In this document: in pieces, positions 16,891-25,378 of the stretch
Position numbering within the stretch: the stretch's first letter is position 1
Layout: each line of letters starts with the position of its first letter
Origin: Bacteroidales bacterium
GTDB lineage: Bacteria; Bacteroidota; Bacteroidia; Bacteroidales; UBA932
Length of the DNA: 52,732 nt
Direction of reading: 5' to 3'
Assembly (NCBI GenBank): GCA_017415715.1
Contig: JAFQFD010000030.1
Location: 1-52,732 of the forward strand
The notes under the pieces: model-generated
What the model was told of the DNA's origin: nothing
Database searches by the model: none
The model's input: only the letters and a program-made list of their open reading frames with translations
Program-made: the position numbers and the translations under genes

Positions 16891-17841
16891 ATGCAAGCAG
16901 ATTTCAGGTATGCAGACTTGATGAATGACGATGTCTTCAAACTGGTTTTCGGTCAGGAGTCAAGCAAGGATGTTATGATTGAGTTTCTCAATCGGGTGAT
17001 TACGGACAGGGTCATTGTCGACCTGGATTTTATGGACAAGGAGATGAAGTCCTTGGATCGTGACAGAAAGGATTCTGTATACGATATGTTCTGTAAGACG
17101 GATGATGGGTCAAGGATTGTTGTGGAGGTCCAGCGAAGGAAGCAGGATAGCTATATAGAACGAACTCTGTATTATTCCACTTTCCAGATCCACAATCAGG
17201 TAGATGCAGGCAGGGATAGTTATGCATTCTGTCCTGTTTACGTGATCAGCATATTGGACTTCAATATTGATGAGAATCGGGGAAATCCGGATGTGAAGAC
17301 GGTTTATCGTTTGTACGAGGAGGGTAAGCATACTCTTTTGACGGATAAGCTTACCTTGATCTATCTGGAACTTGGGAAGTTTGATAAGAAGATCGAAGAA
17401 CTGGATGGCGATGTGTTGGAAGGCTTTTATTTTTGCTTGAAGAACATGCATTGTCTTGATGAGTGTCCGGATGTGCTTGAGCATGGAGTTTTCAAGAGGA
17501 TGTTTGATATATCCGAATTGATAAAGATGGATGAAGTTACACGTTCTAAAGTATTGATGAAAATGACAACAGAAAGGGATTTGAGAAATCAGATGGCCTA
17601 TGCTAGGAAAGAGGCCATAGCTGAAGGTCTGGCGGAAGGGCGTGAAAGAGGACTTGCGGAAGGAAGAGCGGAAGGAAGAGCGGAAGGAAGAGCAGAAGGA
17701 AGAGCAGAAGGAAGAGCAGAGGGAAGGGCAGAAGGGTTGGCCGAAGCCGCTAGAAAGATGTTGGCGTCAGGAATGACGCGAGATACAATCGCAGAAATTC
17801 TTGAGTTACAGGTTGCTGAGTTGGATGATATGCTTCAATAA
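16891..17841 (+). CDS. Rpn family recombination-promoting nuclease / putative transposase (PD-(D/E)XK)
   Basis: A 316-aa protein opening with FRYADLMNDDVFKLVFGQE, the signature of the Rpn/PD-(D/E)XK transposase family. The nuclease core includes D65 in YDMFC and E79-V-Q81 in RIVVEVQRRK, spaced as in active members, and the RTLYYSTFQIHNQVDAG helix follows. Family proteins such as E. coli RpnA cut DNA and promote RecA-independent recombination, and many Bacteroidota copies are counted as defective transposon parts. After a helical region (about 190-245) the tail has six exact GRAE units (residues 258-281) and ends in a short helix. It stands alone between two lipoprotein operons. No inverted repeats or target duplications were seen around it. 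A promoter candidate near 16806-16813 (CATTTTTG) has one mismatch. Confidence 0.85.
   Translation: MQADFRYADLMNDDVFKLVFGQESSKDVMIEFLNRVITDRVIVDLDFMDKEMKSLDRDRKDSVYDMFCKTDDGSRIVVEVQRRKQDSYIERTLYYSTFQIHNQVDAGRDSYAFCPVYVISILDFNIDENRGNPDVKTVYRLYEEGKHTLLTDKLTLIYLELGKFDKKIEELDGDVLEGFYFCLKNMHCLDECPDVLEHGVFKRMFDISELIKMDEVTRSKVLMKMTTERDLRNQMAYARKEAIAEGLAEGRERGLAEGRAEGRAEGRAEGRAEGRAEGRAEGLAEAARKMLASGMTRDTIAEILELQVAELDDMLQ
17662..17733 (+). repeat. 12-bp coding tandem repeat (GRAE x6)
   Basis: Six copies of a 12-base unit (GGAAGAGCGGAA and variants) encode GRAE repeats in the Rpn-family gene. Third-position changes (GCG/GCA, GAA/GAG, AGA/AGG) separate some copies, so it is partly aged. The copy number is likely to vary between strains by slippage, always in frame. 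Confidence 0.9.
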
Positions 17842-17865
17842 GCATCATGTGTAGAAAAAGAGGTT

Positions 17866-17895
17866 GGGCAGTGCCGTAAGGTGCTGCCCTTTTTC
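17866..17895 (+). terminator. Terminator after the Rpn gene
   Basis: A 10-bp stem (17866-17875 with 17880-17889, two G-T pairs) with loop GTAA is followed directly by a T run, 24 bases after the stop codon. Confidence 0.85.
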
Positions 17896-17939
17896 TGTGG
17901 TATGTGTGTTGCTTTATTGCAAAAGTGCTGATTGATAGT

Positions 17940-17947
17940 TATATTTG
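17940..17947 (+). promoter_or_regulatory. Bacteroides-type -7 box for the nuclease/TonB operon
   Basis: TATATTTG, a perfect TAnnTTTG match, 48 bases before the first start codon of the operon. The -33 region (around 17913-17919, TTTATTG) is imperfect. Confidence 0.55.
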
Positions 17948-17995
17948 CAAGTTCAAGATGTGAAGTGAAAGCAAGTGGAATATATTATAATTTAA

Positions 17996-20134
17996 ATGAT
18001 TATGAAATTAAGAAATCTATTTGTCGGTGCGGTGGCGGCTGTCTTCGCACTGGCTGGCTGTCAGGAGAAGGAACAGAACCTCGGAACTCCTGATATTTCG
18101 ATCAGCACAAATGAGCTGACATTTGACGTAGAGGGCGGTGAGCAGGCTATTACAGTCAATGCTACACGCGACTGGAAGGTCGAGACAGATGCAGACTGGG
18201 TGGTTGTTGACCCTGCGAAGGGTGAAGCTTCGGCTGATGACCAGACCGTGACTGTCACTGTTCTCGAGAACACAGGCATGGACCGTTCTGCAGACCTCAA
18301 GTTCACAATCGGCATGAAGAGCAAGTATCTGACAGTATCACAGGCAGGCCCTGGTGGCTCGGCAGAGGCTCTCATCGTTTATTACAACGACTATGACAAG
18401 GTTGAGGCAGAAAAGACCTATGGTTCAGGATCAAGCTGGCCATATCTCGATCAGTTCGACGGCTGGATGAACCAGACAGGTACAGGTGCTGCAAATGTAG
18501 AGTATGCATACAGTGGAATGTCTGCCCGTGCAAACTCAACTTCAGACAGCAGCTATTCTGACTATGCAGGATCAGGCAAGAACAACATGTTCTTCGGAAA
18601 GTCTGCATATCTTGCAACAAAGAACATTGCACTTGGTGGCGCTACTGACTTTACACTTACATTCGGTTCCGAGAAGTATTCTCAGGACGGAGACAGCGTC
18701 TTCAAGAATGCTGAGTTCCATGTTTACCTCAGTAACGATGCGGCAAAGTGGGTAGAGATTGACTATACATTTGCCGGAACTGAAGGTGGAAGATGGAATA
18801 TTGCAGCTGCGGATTTCTCTGTTCCTGCAGGCACTGAGAACCTTTCTGTATGCGTGAAAGCGGATGTTGCCAGCGTGTACCGTATGGACGACCTGAAACT
18901 TGTGATCTCAGACGGCGGTGCCGAGGTTGATTTCTCAAAGGGCGTGGAGATGGATTTCACAGCTGGCGGCAGCACAGGCGGCGGCAGCACAACAGCTCCT
19001 GAGTCCAAGGGAAAGATGACCGTAGAGGAGTTCATCGCAGCGGCTGACACTCAGAACTACTATGAACTTACAGGTACCGTTTCAGGCTTCAATCCTACAT
19101 ATTGCAGCTTTGACCTTACTGATGCAACCGGAAAGATCTATGTGTATTCGGTTCTCGATGCAAGCAAGGCAGAGTGGACAAGCAAGATTTCAAACGGCGG
19201 TACCATCACTATCTATGGAAAGTACCTCTACTATGAGCAGAAGTCTCAGCATGAGGTGGTGGATGCTCATATTGTAAGCTTCGAGGGTGACGGCTCGGGT
19301 TCAACCACTCCGTCAGGTCAGCCTGAGTCACTGACAAAGGCGACCATTGCCGAGTTCCTTGCAGCGCCAGAGAGCTCAGATGTATGGTATGAACTCACAG
19401 GCGAGATTGTCAGCATCGAAACAGGTAATGCTTATGGTAACTTTACAATCAAGGATGCTACTGGTGAGGTATATATTTATGGTATGACTTCAAAATGGGT
19501 TGGTTCCAATGATAAGTCATTTGCCTCTTTGGGTCTGAAGGAGACCGATGTCGTGACTCTCGGAACACTCCGCGGATCATATAACGGTCAGGCTCAAGGT
19601 GGCGGAAGTGTAGTACCTGCATATTATATCAGCCATGTGCCAGGTGCTGGTCTTCCAGAGGACCCTTCAGGAACTGTAGAGTTAACCTTCTCAGCCGATA
19701 CTCAGGAATCGGCAGGTTCATACACGTCGGATTGGTCTGCTACAATTGGAACTAACAGTTGGAGGATTGTCAATTTCAATAATAATAACAACAAGTGGTC
19801 TTATATCAAGTGTGGTCATAAGGCAACATCGAATACTGCAACTATAACTACTAAGAATGCATTAGCAGGAACTATTACCTCTGTAGTCGTTCAGGTTGAT
19901 AAGATTATCGATGCATCTAAGTGTACTACAAAGTTGGAGGTAGCATCTGATGCGTCTTTCTCAAATATAGAAGAGACTGTTAATGTTACAATTGCACAGG
20001 GTGCAGTCAACTATACCTTGACAACTCCACGAGCAAATTGCTACTATCGTCTGGTTTTTGATTGCGTTGGACTTGGTGGGGACAATAACGGAAATGTTCA
20101 GATTTCTAAAGTGAAGTATCTGGCTGCAGAGTAA
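17996..20134 (+). CDS. BACON/OB-fold modular lipoprotein
   Basis: A 712-aa lipoprotein. An ATG two codons in (18002) is an equally good start. The lipobox cysteine is C22 (ALAGC). Modules: BACON (about 30-112, WKVETDADWVVVDPAKGEAS), a jelly-roll-like domain (about 120-305, with the VSVYRMDDLKL-like edge near its end), a Gly/Ser-Thr linker, then two OB-fold-like modules (about 340-430 and 440-550). Both OB modules share the plan YELTGTVSGF...SFDLTDATGKIYVY and YELTGEIVSI...NFTIKDATGEVYIYG. A C-terminal sandwich (about 560-712) follows. OB-folds of this sort occur beside nucleases and in DUF5689 proteins. As first gene of an operon with two nucleases and a TonB receptor, it may bind nucleic acid at the cell surface; this is inference. 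Confidence 0.75.
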   Translation: MIMKLRNLFVGAVAAVFALAGCQEKEQNLGTPDISISTNELTFDVEGGEQAITVNATRDWKVETDADWVVVDPAKGEASADDQTVTVTVLENTGMDRSADLKFTIGMKSKYLTVSQAGPGGSAEALIVYYNDYDKVEAEKTYGSGSSWPYLDQFDGWMNQTGTGAANVEYAYSGMSARANSTSDSSYSDYAGSGKNNMFFGKSAYLATKNIALGGATDFTLTFGSEKYSQDGDSVFKNAEFHVYLSNDAAKWVEIDYTFAGTEGGRWNIAAADFSVPAGTENLSVCVKADVASVYRMDDLKLVISDGGAEVDFSKGVEMDFTAGGSTGGGSTTAPESKGKMTVEEFIAAADTQNYYELTGTVSGFNPTYCSFDLTDATGKIYVYSVLDASKAEWTSKISNGGTITIYGKYLYYEQKSQHEVVDAHIVSFEGDGSGSTTPSGQPESLTKATIAEFLAAPESSDVWYELTGEIVSIETGNAYGNFTIKDATGEVYIYGMTSKWVGSNDKSFASLGLKETDVVTLGTLRGSYNGQAQGGGSVVPAYYISHVPGAGLPEDPSGTVELTFSADTQESAGSYTSDWSATIGTNSWRIVNFNNNNNKWSYIKCGHKATSNTATITTKNALAGTITSVVVQVDKIIDASKCTTKLEVASDASFSNIEETVNVTIAQGAVNYTLTTPRANCYYRLVFDCVGLGGDNNGNVQISKVKYLAAE

Positions 20135-20138
20135 AAAG

Positions 20139-21323
20139 ATGAAATCCAGATCAATATTCAAGGTCGCAGTGGCTGTGATAGCTGCCTGCGGCCTTATGCT
20201 GACTTCATGCAGCAAGCCGGAAGACAAGACTCGGGATATTTTCCATGTGTCAGTCAAAACTCCTAAGGTAGGTTCGGGCAAGGGTCAGCAGTTTGTGAGC
20301 GTGAAGTGCAGCGGCAGCTGGACACTCGCTCTTGTCGCAGACGAGGGCGAGGTGGACTGGGCGGAGCTCAGCGTTACTTCCGGTCAGGGTGACAAGAACA
20401 ACGTCGTCCTGAAATATGAGGTAAATGCAACTGAGAGCACCCGTTCTTTGAAGATAGTCCTTGACAATGGTGTTAAATGGACAGACTGTGCATTCGAGCA
20501 GGCTGCGACCGGTCAGCATCCCGATGACGACCCCGATGGCAGCTCGGGTCAGGTCAACGTTGACCTGACCAAGACCGGCTGGCTGGAGCTCCCGGCAATG
20601 GATGATCCTGCTCTCGGATACTACAGCCACAGCTTCAAGATGGGCGGCAAGACCTACAGGAACTATTCGTTCGGATGGAGCCAGAAGGACCGTGTGGCGC
20701 TCTGGGTGGCATATCCGCTCTGCAAGTTCTATACAAACGGAAGTGCCGGAAGAACGAATGCATGGGCTTTGGACCCGCTTCTTGGCGAGGATTCTGCGGC
20801 TCCTTTCGGAGGCTATGCGGGAAGCTATGCAAGAGGCCACCAGATCCCGTCGGCTGACCGTCAGTGTTGCTATGATGCAAATGCACAGACATTCTATGGC
20901 ACCAACATGACTCCGCAGTTGAATGACCATAACGAAGGCATTTGGTCTGACCTTGAAGGCAAGGTGCGCGGATGGGCAGACACTTCGGACACGACTTATG
21001 TGGTGACAGGAGTCACAGTGAGCGCTTCCAGCAAGAAGGAAAGAGATTCGTATGGAAACAGCGTGACCATCCCGGATGCATACTTCAAGGCGGTTCTCAA
21101 GTATAACAAAGCCTCTACTTTTGCACCATGGACTGCTGCAGCGTTTTATCTTGAGCATAGGGCATATTCAGGCAGTATTACGAAGTCACACTCAATGTCC
21201 ATAGACGAACTCGAGGAAATAACAGGAATAGATTTCTTCGTGAATCTTCCTGCCAAGGTCGGCGAGGAGCAGGCTGCAAAGCTTGAGGCTGCCGATCCGG
21301 CCAGCTCTTCGGCATGGTGGTAA
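20139..21323 (+). CDS. Secreted DNA/RNA non-specific endonuclease lipoprotein
   Basis: A 394-aa lipoprotein (lipobox LTSC, C24) with a BACON-like N-terminal beta-sandwich (about 30-128), an acidic linker, and a nuclease domain (about 135-394) of the NUC1/endonuclease G and Serratia nuclease family. The beta-beta-alpha-metal active site reads YARGHQIPSADR with catalytic H234. The metal-binding asparagine is N256 in YGTNMTPQ, and the helix WSDLEGKVRGWAD follows, as in the family. Such enzymes cut single- and double-stranded DNA and RNA with Mg2+. Lipidation suggests that it acts at the cell surface. It begins 4 bases after the preceding stop and is followed after 9 bases by a second nuclease-fold gene, which supports a role in digesting external nucleic acid. 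Confidence 0.88.
   Translation: MKSRSIFKVAVAVIAACGLMLTSCSKPEDKTRDIFHVSVKTPKVGSGKGQQFVSVKCSGSWTLALVADEGEVDWAELSVTSGQGDKNNVVLKYEVNATESTRSLKIVLDNGVKWTDCAFEQAATGQHPDDDPDGSSGQVNVDLTKTGWLELPAMDDPALGYYSHSFKMGGKTYRNYSFGWSQKDRVALWVAYPLCKFYTNGSAGRTNAWALDPLLGEDSAAPFGGYAGSYARGHQIPSADRQCCYDANAQTFYGTNMTPQLNDHNEGIWSDLEGKVRGWADTSDTTYVVTGVTVSASSKKERDSYGNSVTIPDAYFKAVLKYNKASTFAPWTAAAFYLEHRAYSGSITKSHSMSIDELEEITGIDFFVNLPAKVGEEQAAKLEAADPASSSAWW
20547..20570. repeat. 24-bp perfect palindrome inside the endonuclease gene
   Basis: A perfect, loop-free palindrome with 12-base arms and centre AACGTT. It lies in the linker between the BACON-like and nuclease domains (GQVNVDLT). It could be a protein site or simply a chance result of codon choice. 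Confidence 0.6.
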
Positions 21324-21332
21324 TGAAAAATT

Positions 21333-22409
21333 ATGAAAAGAATAGCAATGATATTCGCGGCGATGGTGCTTTTCTGCACCTGCGCGCAGGCCCAGAAGGG
21401 CACAAAGAATTATGTCGTGGGATTCTACAACCTTGAGAATCTCTTCGATACATACAACGACCCGGCAAAGAATGACGAGGAATTCCTTCCGGAGGGAAAG
21501 AACAAGTGGACTGAAGCGAAATATCAGAAGAAGCTTCAGAACATGGCCAAGGTCATCAGGTCGATGAAGGAGGAGAACGGCGCATGGCACGCCATCCTTG
21601 GCGTGTCGGAGATCGAGAACCGACTCGTGCTCGAGGACCTCGTGATGGAGCCTCAGATCGCAGAGGCCAACTACCAGATCATCCACTATGACGGACCGGA
21701 CCGTCGTGGAGTGGACGTGGCTCTGCTCTATAAGCCTGAGGTGTTCAAATTCATTGAAAGCGAATCGATTCCGTTCACTTTCGAGGGCAGCACCATAGAC
21801 TGGATCCAGAGCAAGGAGGAGAGGGACTATTTCCGTACCCGTGACATCCTCATGGTGCATGGAACCATCGACGGCGAGCACTTCGCGTTCTATGTTGCGC
21901 ACCTTCCTTCCCGCGCAGGCGGAAAGAAGGGCGGCAACCAGCTCCGCGACCGCGGCGGCGAGATCATGTATAACCACGCCATGATGATGCAGGAGAAATA
22001 TCCGGGCATCAAGATCGTGTGCATGGGCGACATGAACGACAATCCGACAGACCCGTCAATGGCTGAGTATCTCCACGGCAGAGAGTTCAAGGAAGATGTC
22101 ACCGACAAGGATTTCTTCTCTCCTTTCACTTCGATGCTTAAGGCAGGATTCGGCTCGCTGGCATATCAGGGAGTATGGAGCATATATGACCTTCTCCTGG
22201 TCAACAATGCCCTTGCAAACCCTCAGGAGGGCACATTCGGCCTTCTCCAACTTCATAAGAAGGGGTACTATGGACGCGTATACAACCCTAAGTTCCTGAC
22301 CAACCAGAAGGGACAGTACAAGGGCACTCCGTTCAGGACATTCTCCAACGGATCGTTCATCGGAGGCTACAGCGACCACTATCCGACTTACATCGTAATC
22401 ACTAAATAA
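21333..22409 (+). CDS. Secreted endonuclease/exonuclease/phosphatase family enzyme
   Basis: A 358-aa protein with a signal peptide (about 1-20, ending CAQA; also a weak lipobox). The domain is the four-layer DNase I/EEP fold. Expected catalytic segments are all present: N33 in FYNLENLFD, E93 in GVSEIENR, H190 in AHLPSR, D233 and N235 in GDMNDNP, and the final D348-H349 in YSDHYP. The family includes DNase I, exonuclease III and phosphoesterases, so the substrate may be DNA, RNA or a phosphodiester. With the NUC1-type endonuclease just upstream it could finish degradation of external nucleic acid. It overlaps nothing and lies 2 bases before the TonB receptor, so translation is probably coupled. 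Confidence 0.88.
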   Translation: MKRIAMIFAAMVLFCTCAQAQKGTKNYVVGFYNLENLFDTYNDPAKNDEEFLPEGKNKWTEAKYQKKLQNMAKVIRSMKEENGAWHAILGVSEIENRLVLEDLVMEPQIAEANYQIIHYDGPDRRGVDVALLYKPEVFKFIESESIPFTFEGSTIDWIQSKEERDYFRTRDILMVHGTIDGEHFAFYVAHLPSRAGGKKGGNQLRDRGGEIMYNHAMMMQEKYPGIKIVCMGDMNDNPTDPSMAEYLHGREFKEDVTDKDFFSPFTSMLKAGFGSLAYQGVWSIYDLLLVNNALANPQEGTFGLLQLHKKGYYGRVYNPKFLTNQKGQYKGTPFRTFSNGSFIGGYSDHYPTYIVITK

Positions 22410-22411
22410 AT

Positions 22412-25375
22412 ATGATAAAGAAAGCACTATTATTCATCGCGGCGCTGCTTTGCTCTTTCGCCCTCTTCGCTCAGAGGAGCGACTGGGGTGGAGTCAAGGG
22501 TACGGTCGTAAACCGTGCAGGCAGGGCCCCTATCGCGGACGCTGCCCTCACGCTCTCGCAGAACGGCGAGACCGTTGCGACAGCAGTATCTGACGCGGAA
22601 GGCCGCTTCCTCATGGAAGACCTTCCAAACGGAATGTATGACCTGACCATCAAGGTGAACGGATACCTTGATGCCAATGTCAATGTGACCATCGAAGGCT
22701 ATGTGAAGGACCTTATCTTCGTGGGTATGGTCGTAGAGCAGGTCGTGACAGATGTCGATGACTCCAACTTCGCGGAGTTCGATATGGACGACTCGGGATT
22801 CGAGGACGCTCCTTCGATCCTTTTCGGCAGCAACGACCCGTTCACCAACATCGCAAGCTTCGGCTTCAGCTCAATCCGCTTCAAGAACAGAGGATATACC
22901 AATGAATCTCAGGACGTATATCTCAGCGGCATCAGGATGAACGACGCCATCACAGGATATTCTCCATACTCTCTCTGGAGCGGTCTCAACGAGGCCATGA
23001 GAAGCAAGGAGACAACTGTAGGAAACGAGGTGTCAGACTATGGCTACGGCGGATATAACGGCGTCACCAACATCCATGCAGTGCCTTCAAGCGTACGTCC
23101 GGGCTGGCGTTTCAGCGCGCTGACAAACAGCGCCCTCTACCGCCTCCGCCTCATGGCGACTTATGCTTCTGGCGAGCTTGACAACGGCTGGTCATATGCG
23201 TTCAATGTGTCTGCCCGCCTTGGCGGAAACGACTGGGTTGAGGGTGTGTTCTACCGCAATTTTGCATATTATGCAGGTGTAGAGAAGAAGTTCGGCGACA
23301 TGCATCGCCTCAGCCTCGTGACTTTCGCGGCTCCGGGCCAGCGTGGCGCGCAGAACGCTTCCACCCAGGAGGTTTATGACCTGATGGGCGACAACATGTA
23401 CAACAGCAACTGGGGTTACCAGGACGGAAGGGTGCGCAACGCCCGCGTCCGCAAGACCTTCGAGCCTGTGACCATCCTCAAGTATACCGTCAACCCTACA
23501 GATGACCTCGAGGCTTCCGCTACAGTGCTCTGGAGGACAGGTAAGAACGGATATACAGCGATGGACTGGTATGACGCTCCAGACCCACGTCCGGACTACT
23601 ACCGCAACCTTCCAAGCTATTTCTGGATGGATGATCCTGACTATGGAAGGCAGAATGCCGAGAAGGCGGCCTGGGCTCAGTATGCATGGGAGGAGAACAT
23701 CCCTGAGTATGCACACCTGAACTGGGACAGACTCTACAATGTCAACTGGAACAACATTGACGCAAACGGCATGGCCCGCTCGAAATATGTGATCGAGGAG
23801 CGCCGTGTGGATCAGAATGACGTGAATCTCGGTGCCAATGTGAAGTGGAATGCAAGCAAGGCATTCACCCTCACAGGAGGTCTCAACTACAAGTGGAACC
23901 GCACAGAATACTACAAGAAGCTCGACGACCTTCTCGGTGGTAACTACTATGTGAACATCGACCAGTTCGCTGAGCGCGACTTCGCTTCAAACCAGGCGAT
24001 GGTCCAGAACGACCTTGACTATTATCTCGAGCATGGAGCGGCACAGGTCCTCTTCCAGGGTGACAAGTATGGTTATGACTACTATGCAAACATCCGCAAG
24101 GCAGATGTATGGGCGAACGGAGCCCTCGACCTCGGCGGCTTCAAGGCAAATCTCGCCCTCCAGGCTGGTTACGAGACATTCTGGAGAGACGGTCTCGTGA
24201 GAAAGGGTCTCTTCCCAGGTCTCAATGACGACGGTTCTGACTTCATCGTAGGCGACAAGAATCTCACTACATATGAGAAAGTAAATGGCGAGCTTGTTCC
24301 AATCACTTCAAAGGGCAAGTCAGCAGCTCCTGAATTCTTCACATACTCTGCAAAGCTCGGTCTTCAGTATCACTTTGCAGGCGGCCACAGAATCTATGCG
24401 AACGGAGGTTACTTCAATGACGCTCCTACATTCGCTCAGTCTTTCATCTCTCCTCGTACAAGGAACTCTCTTGTTCCTAACCTCGAGACCATGAAGACCG
24501 TTTCTGCTGACCTCAACTATCAGTACAGCAACAACGGCTACAATGTCCGTGTGACCGGTTTCTACACCAAGATCATGGATCAGACCGATATGATGAGCTT
24601 CTATGACGACTCGCAGAACTCGTTCACCAACTTCGCGATGAGCGGCATCGACCAGCGTCATATGGGCGTCGAGCTCGGTTTCAAGGTACCTCTTCCGGTG
24701 CAGGGACTCTCTGTCGAGGGTGCTCTCAGCTGGGGTGAATACATCTACACTTCGACTCCGCGCATGACTCAGACAGTGGACAACAGCGCAGAGGTGGTTC
24801 ATGACAATGCTCAGGTTCCTTATTGGGCAAGCCATCCGATCTATAAGAAGTACACAGACGATTTCGGCGTCGTGACATATGAGACTGACGTAGACGGAAA
24901 CTACATCGTCGAGAAGAACCAGAAGCACTACGTGCCTTCTACTCCTCAGCTCGCAGCTGACCTCGGCCTGAACTACCGTACAAACTCATACTGGTTCTTC
25001 GAGATTGACGCTCAGTATTTTGCAAAGTCATACCTCGACATGAACCCTGGCTACAGGACAGACCTTGCAGTGAACGGTCCTGACGGCATCTTCACTCCGG
25101 TTGAGGTTGAGTACATGGCGGCTCAGGAGGAGTTCAAGCCTGTATTCCTGCTCAACGCAAGCATCGGAAAGTCTTGGTACATCGACCGCAAGTACAACTT
25201 CGGATTCTCTCTCAACCTCCAGAACATCACCAACAACAGGTGTGTGAAGACCGGAGGTTACGAGCAGACCCGTCTGATTGACAGCGAGAGCGCCGAGAGG
25301 TTCTACCGCTTCGACTCGAAGTACTTCTACATGCAGGGCATTAACTATATGTTGAACCTCTATTTCAGATTCTAA
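22412..25375 (+). CDS. TonB-dependent receptor with carboxypeptidase-regulatory-like domain
   Basis: A 987-aa outer membrane transporter with a signal peptide (about 1-20, ALFAQ) and a CarboxypepD_reg-like domain (about 27-105, GTVVNRAGRAPIADAAL and GRFLMEDLPNGMYDLTIK). A short, acidic plug-like region is followed by a plug with FKNRGYTNESQDVYLSGIRMND, then a beta-barrel closing with NYMLNLYFRF. It lacks the SusC signature and has no SusD partner, so it is a plain TonB receptor rather than a SusC pair. The neighbours are two secreted nucleases upstream and a DUF5689 lipoprotein 3 bases downstream. A nucleotide, oligonucleotide or phosphate-containing product is therefore the likely cargo, by context only. 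Confidence 0.9.
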   Translation: MIKKALLFIAALLCSFALFAQRSDWGGVKGTVVNRAGRAPIADAALTLSQNGETVATAVSDAEGRFLMEDLPNGMYDLTIKVNGYLDANVNVTIEGYVKDLIFVGMVVEQVVTDVDDSNFAEFDMDDSGFEDAPSILFGSNDPFTNIASFGFSSIRFKNRGYTNESQDVYLSGIRMNDAITGYSPYSLWSGLNEAMRSKETTVGNEVSDYGYGGYNGVTNIHAVPSSVRPGWRFSALTNSALYRLRLMATYASGELDNGWSYAFNVSARLGGNDWVEGVFYRNFAYYAGVEKKFGDMHRLSLVTFAAPGQRGAQNASTQEVYDLMGDNMYNSNWGYQDGRVRNARVRKTFEPVTILKYTVNPTDDLEASATVLWRTGKNGYTAMDWYDAPDPRPDYYRNLPSYFWMDDPDYGRQNAEKAAWAQYAWEENIPEYAHLNWDRLYNVNWNNIDANGMARSKYVIEERRVDQNDVNLGANVKWNASKAFTLTGGLNYKWNRTEYYKKLDDLLGGNYYVNIDQFAERDFASNQAMVQNDLDYYLEHGAAQVLFQGDKYGYDYYANIRKADVWANGALDLGGFKANLALQAGYETFWRDGLVRKGLFPGLNDDGSDFIVGDKNLTTYEKVNGELVPITSKGKSAAPEFFTYSAKLGLQYHFAGGHRIYANGGYFNDAPTFAQSFISPRTRNSLVPNLETMKTVSADLNYQYSNNGYNVRVTGFYTKIMDQTDMMSFYDDSQNSFTNFAMSGIDQRHMGVELGFKVPLPVQGLSVEGALSWGEYIYTSTPRMTQTVDNSAEVVHDNAQVPYWASHPIYKKYTDDFGVVTYETDVDGNYIVEKNQKHYVPSTPQLAADLGLNYRTNSYWFFEIDAQYFAKSYLDMNPGYRTDLAVNGPDGIFTPVEVEYMAAQEEFKPVFLLNASIGKSWYIDRKYNFGFSLNLQNITNNRCVKTGGYEQTRLIDSESAERFYRFDSKYFYMQGINYMLNLYFRF

Positions 25376-25378
25376 AGT

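Noticed and set aside
17641-17760. Short regular repeats considered as a CRISPR array or minisatellite outside genes
   Set aside because: The unit is 12 bases with no spacers and is in frame within the Rpn gene, so it is a coding tandem repeat.
16891-17841. A complete insertion sequence around the Rpn-family gene
   Set aside because: No terminal inverted repeats or target-site duplications were found by eye near either end.
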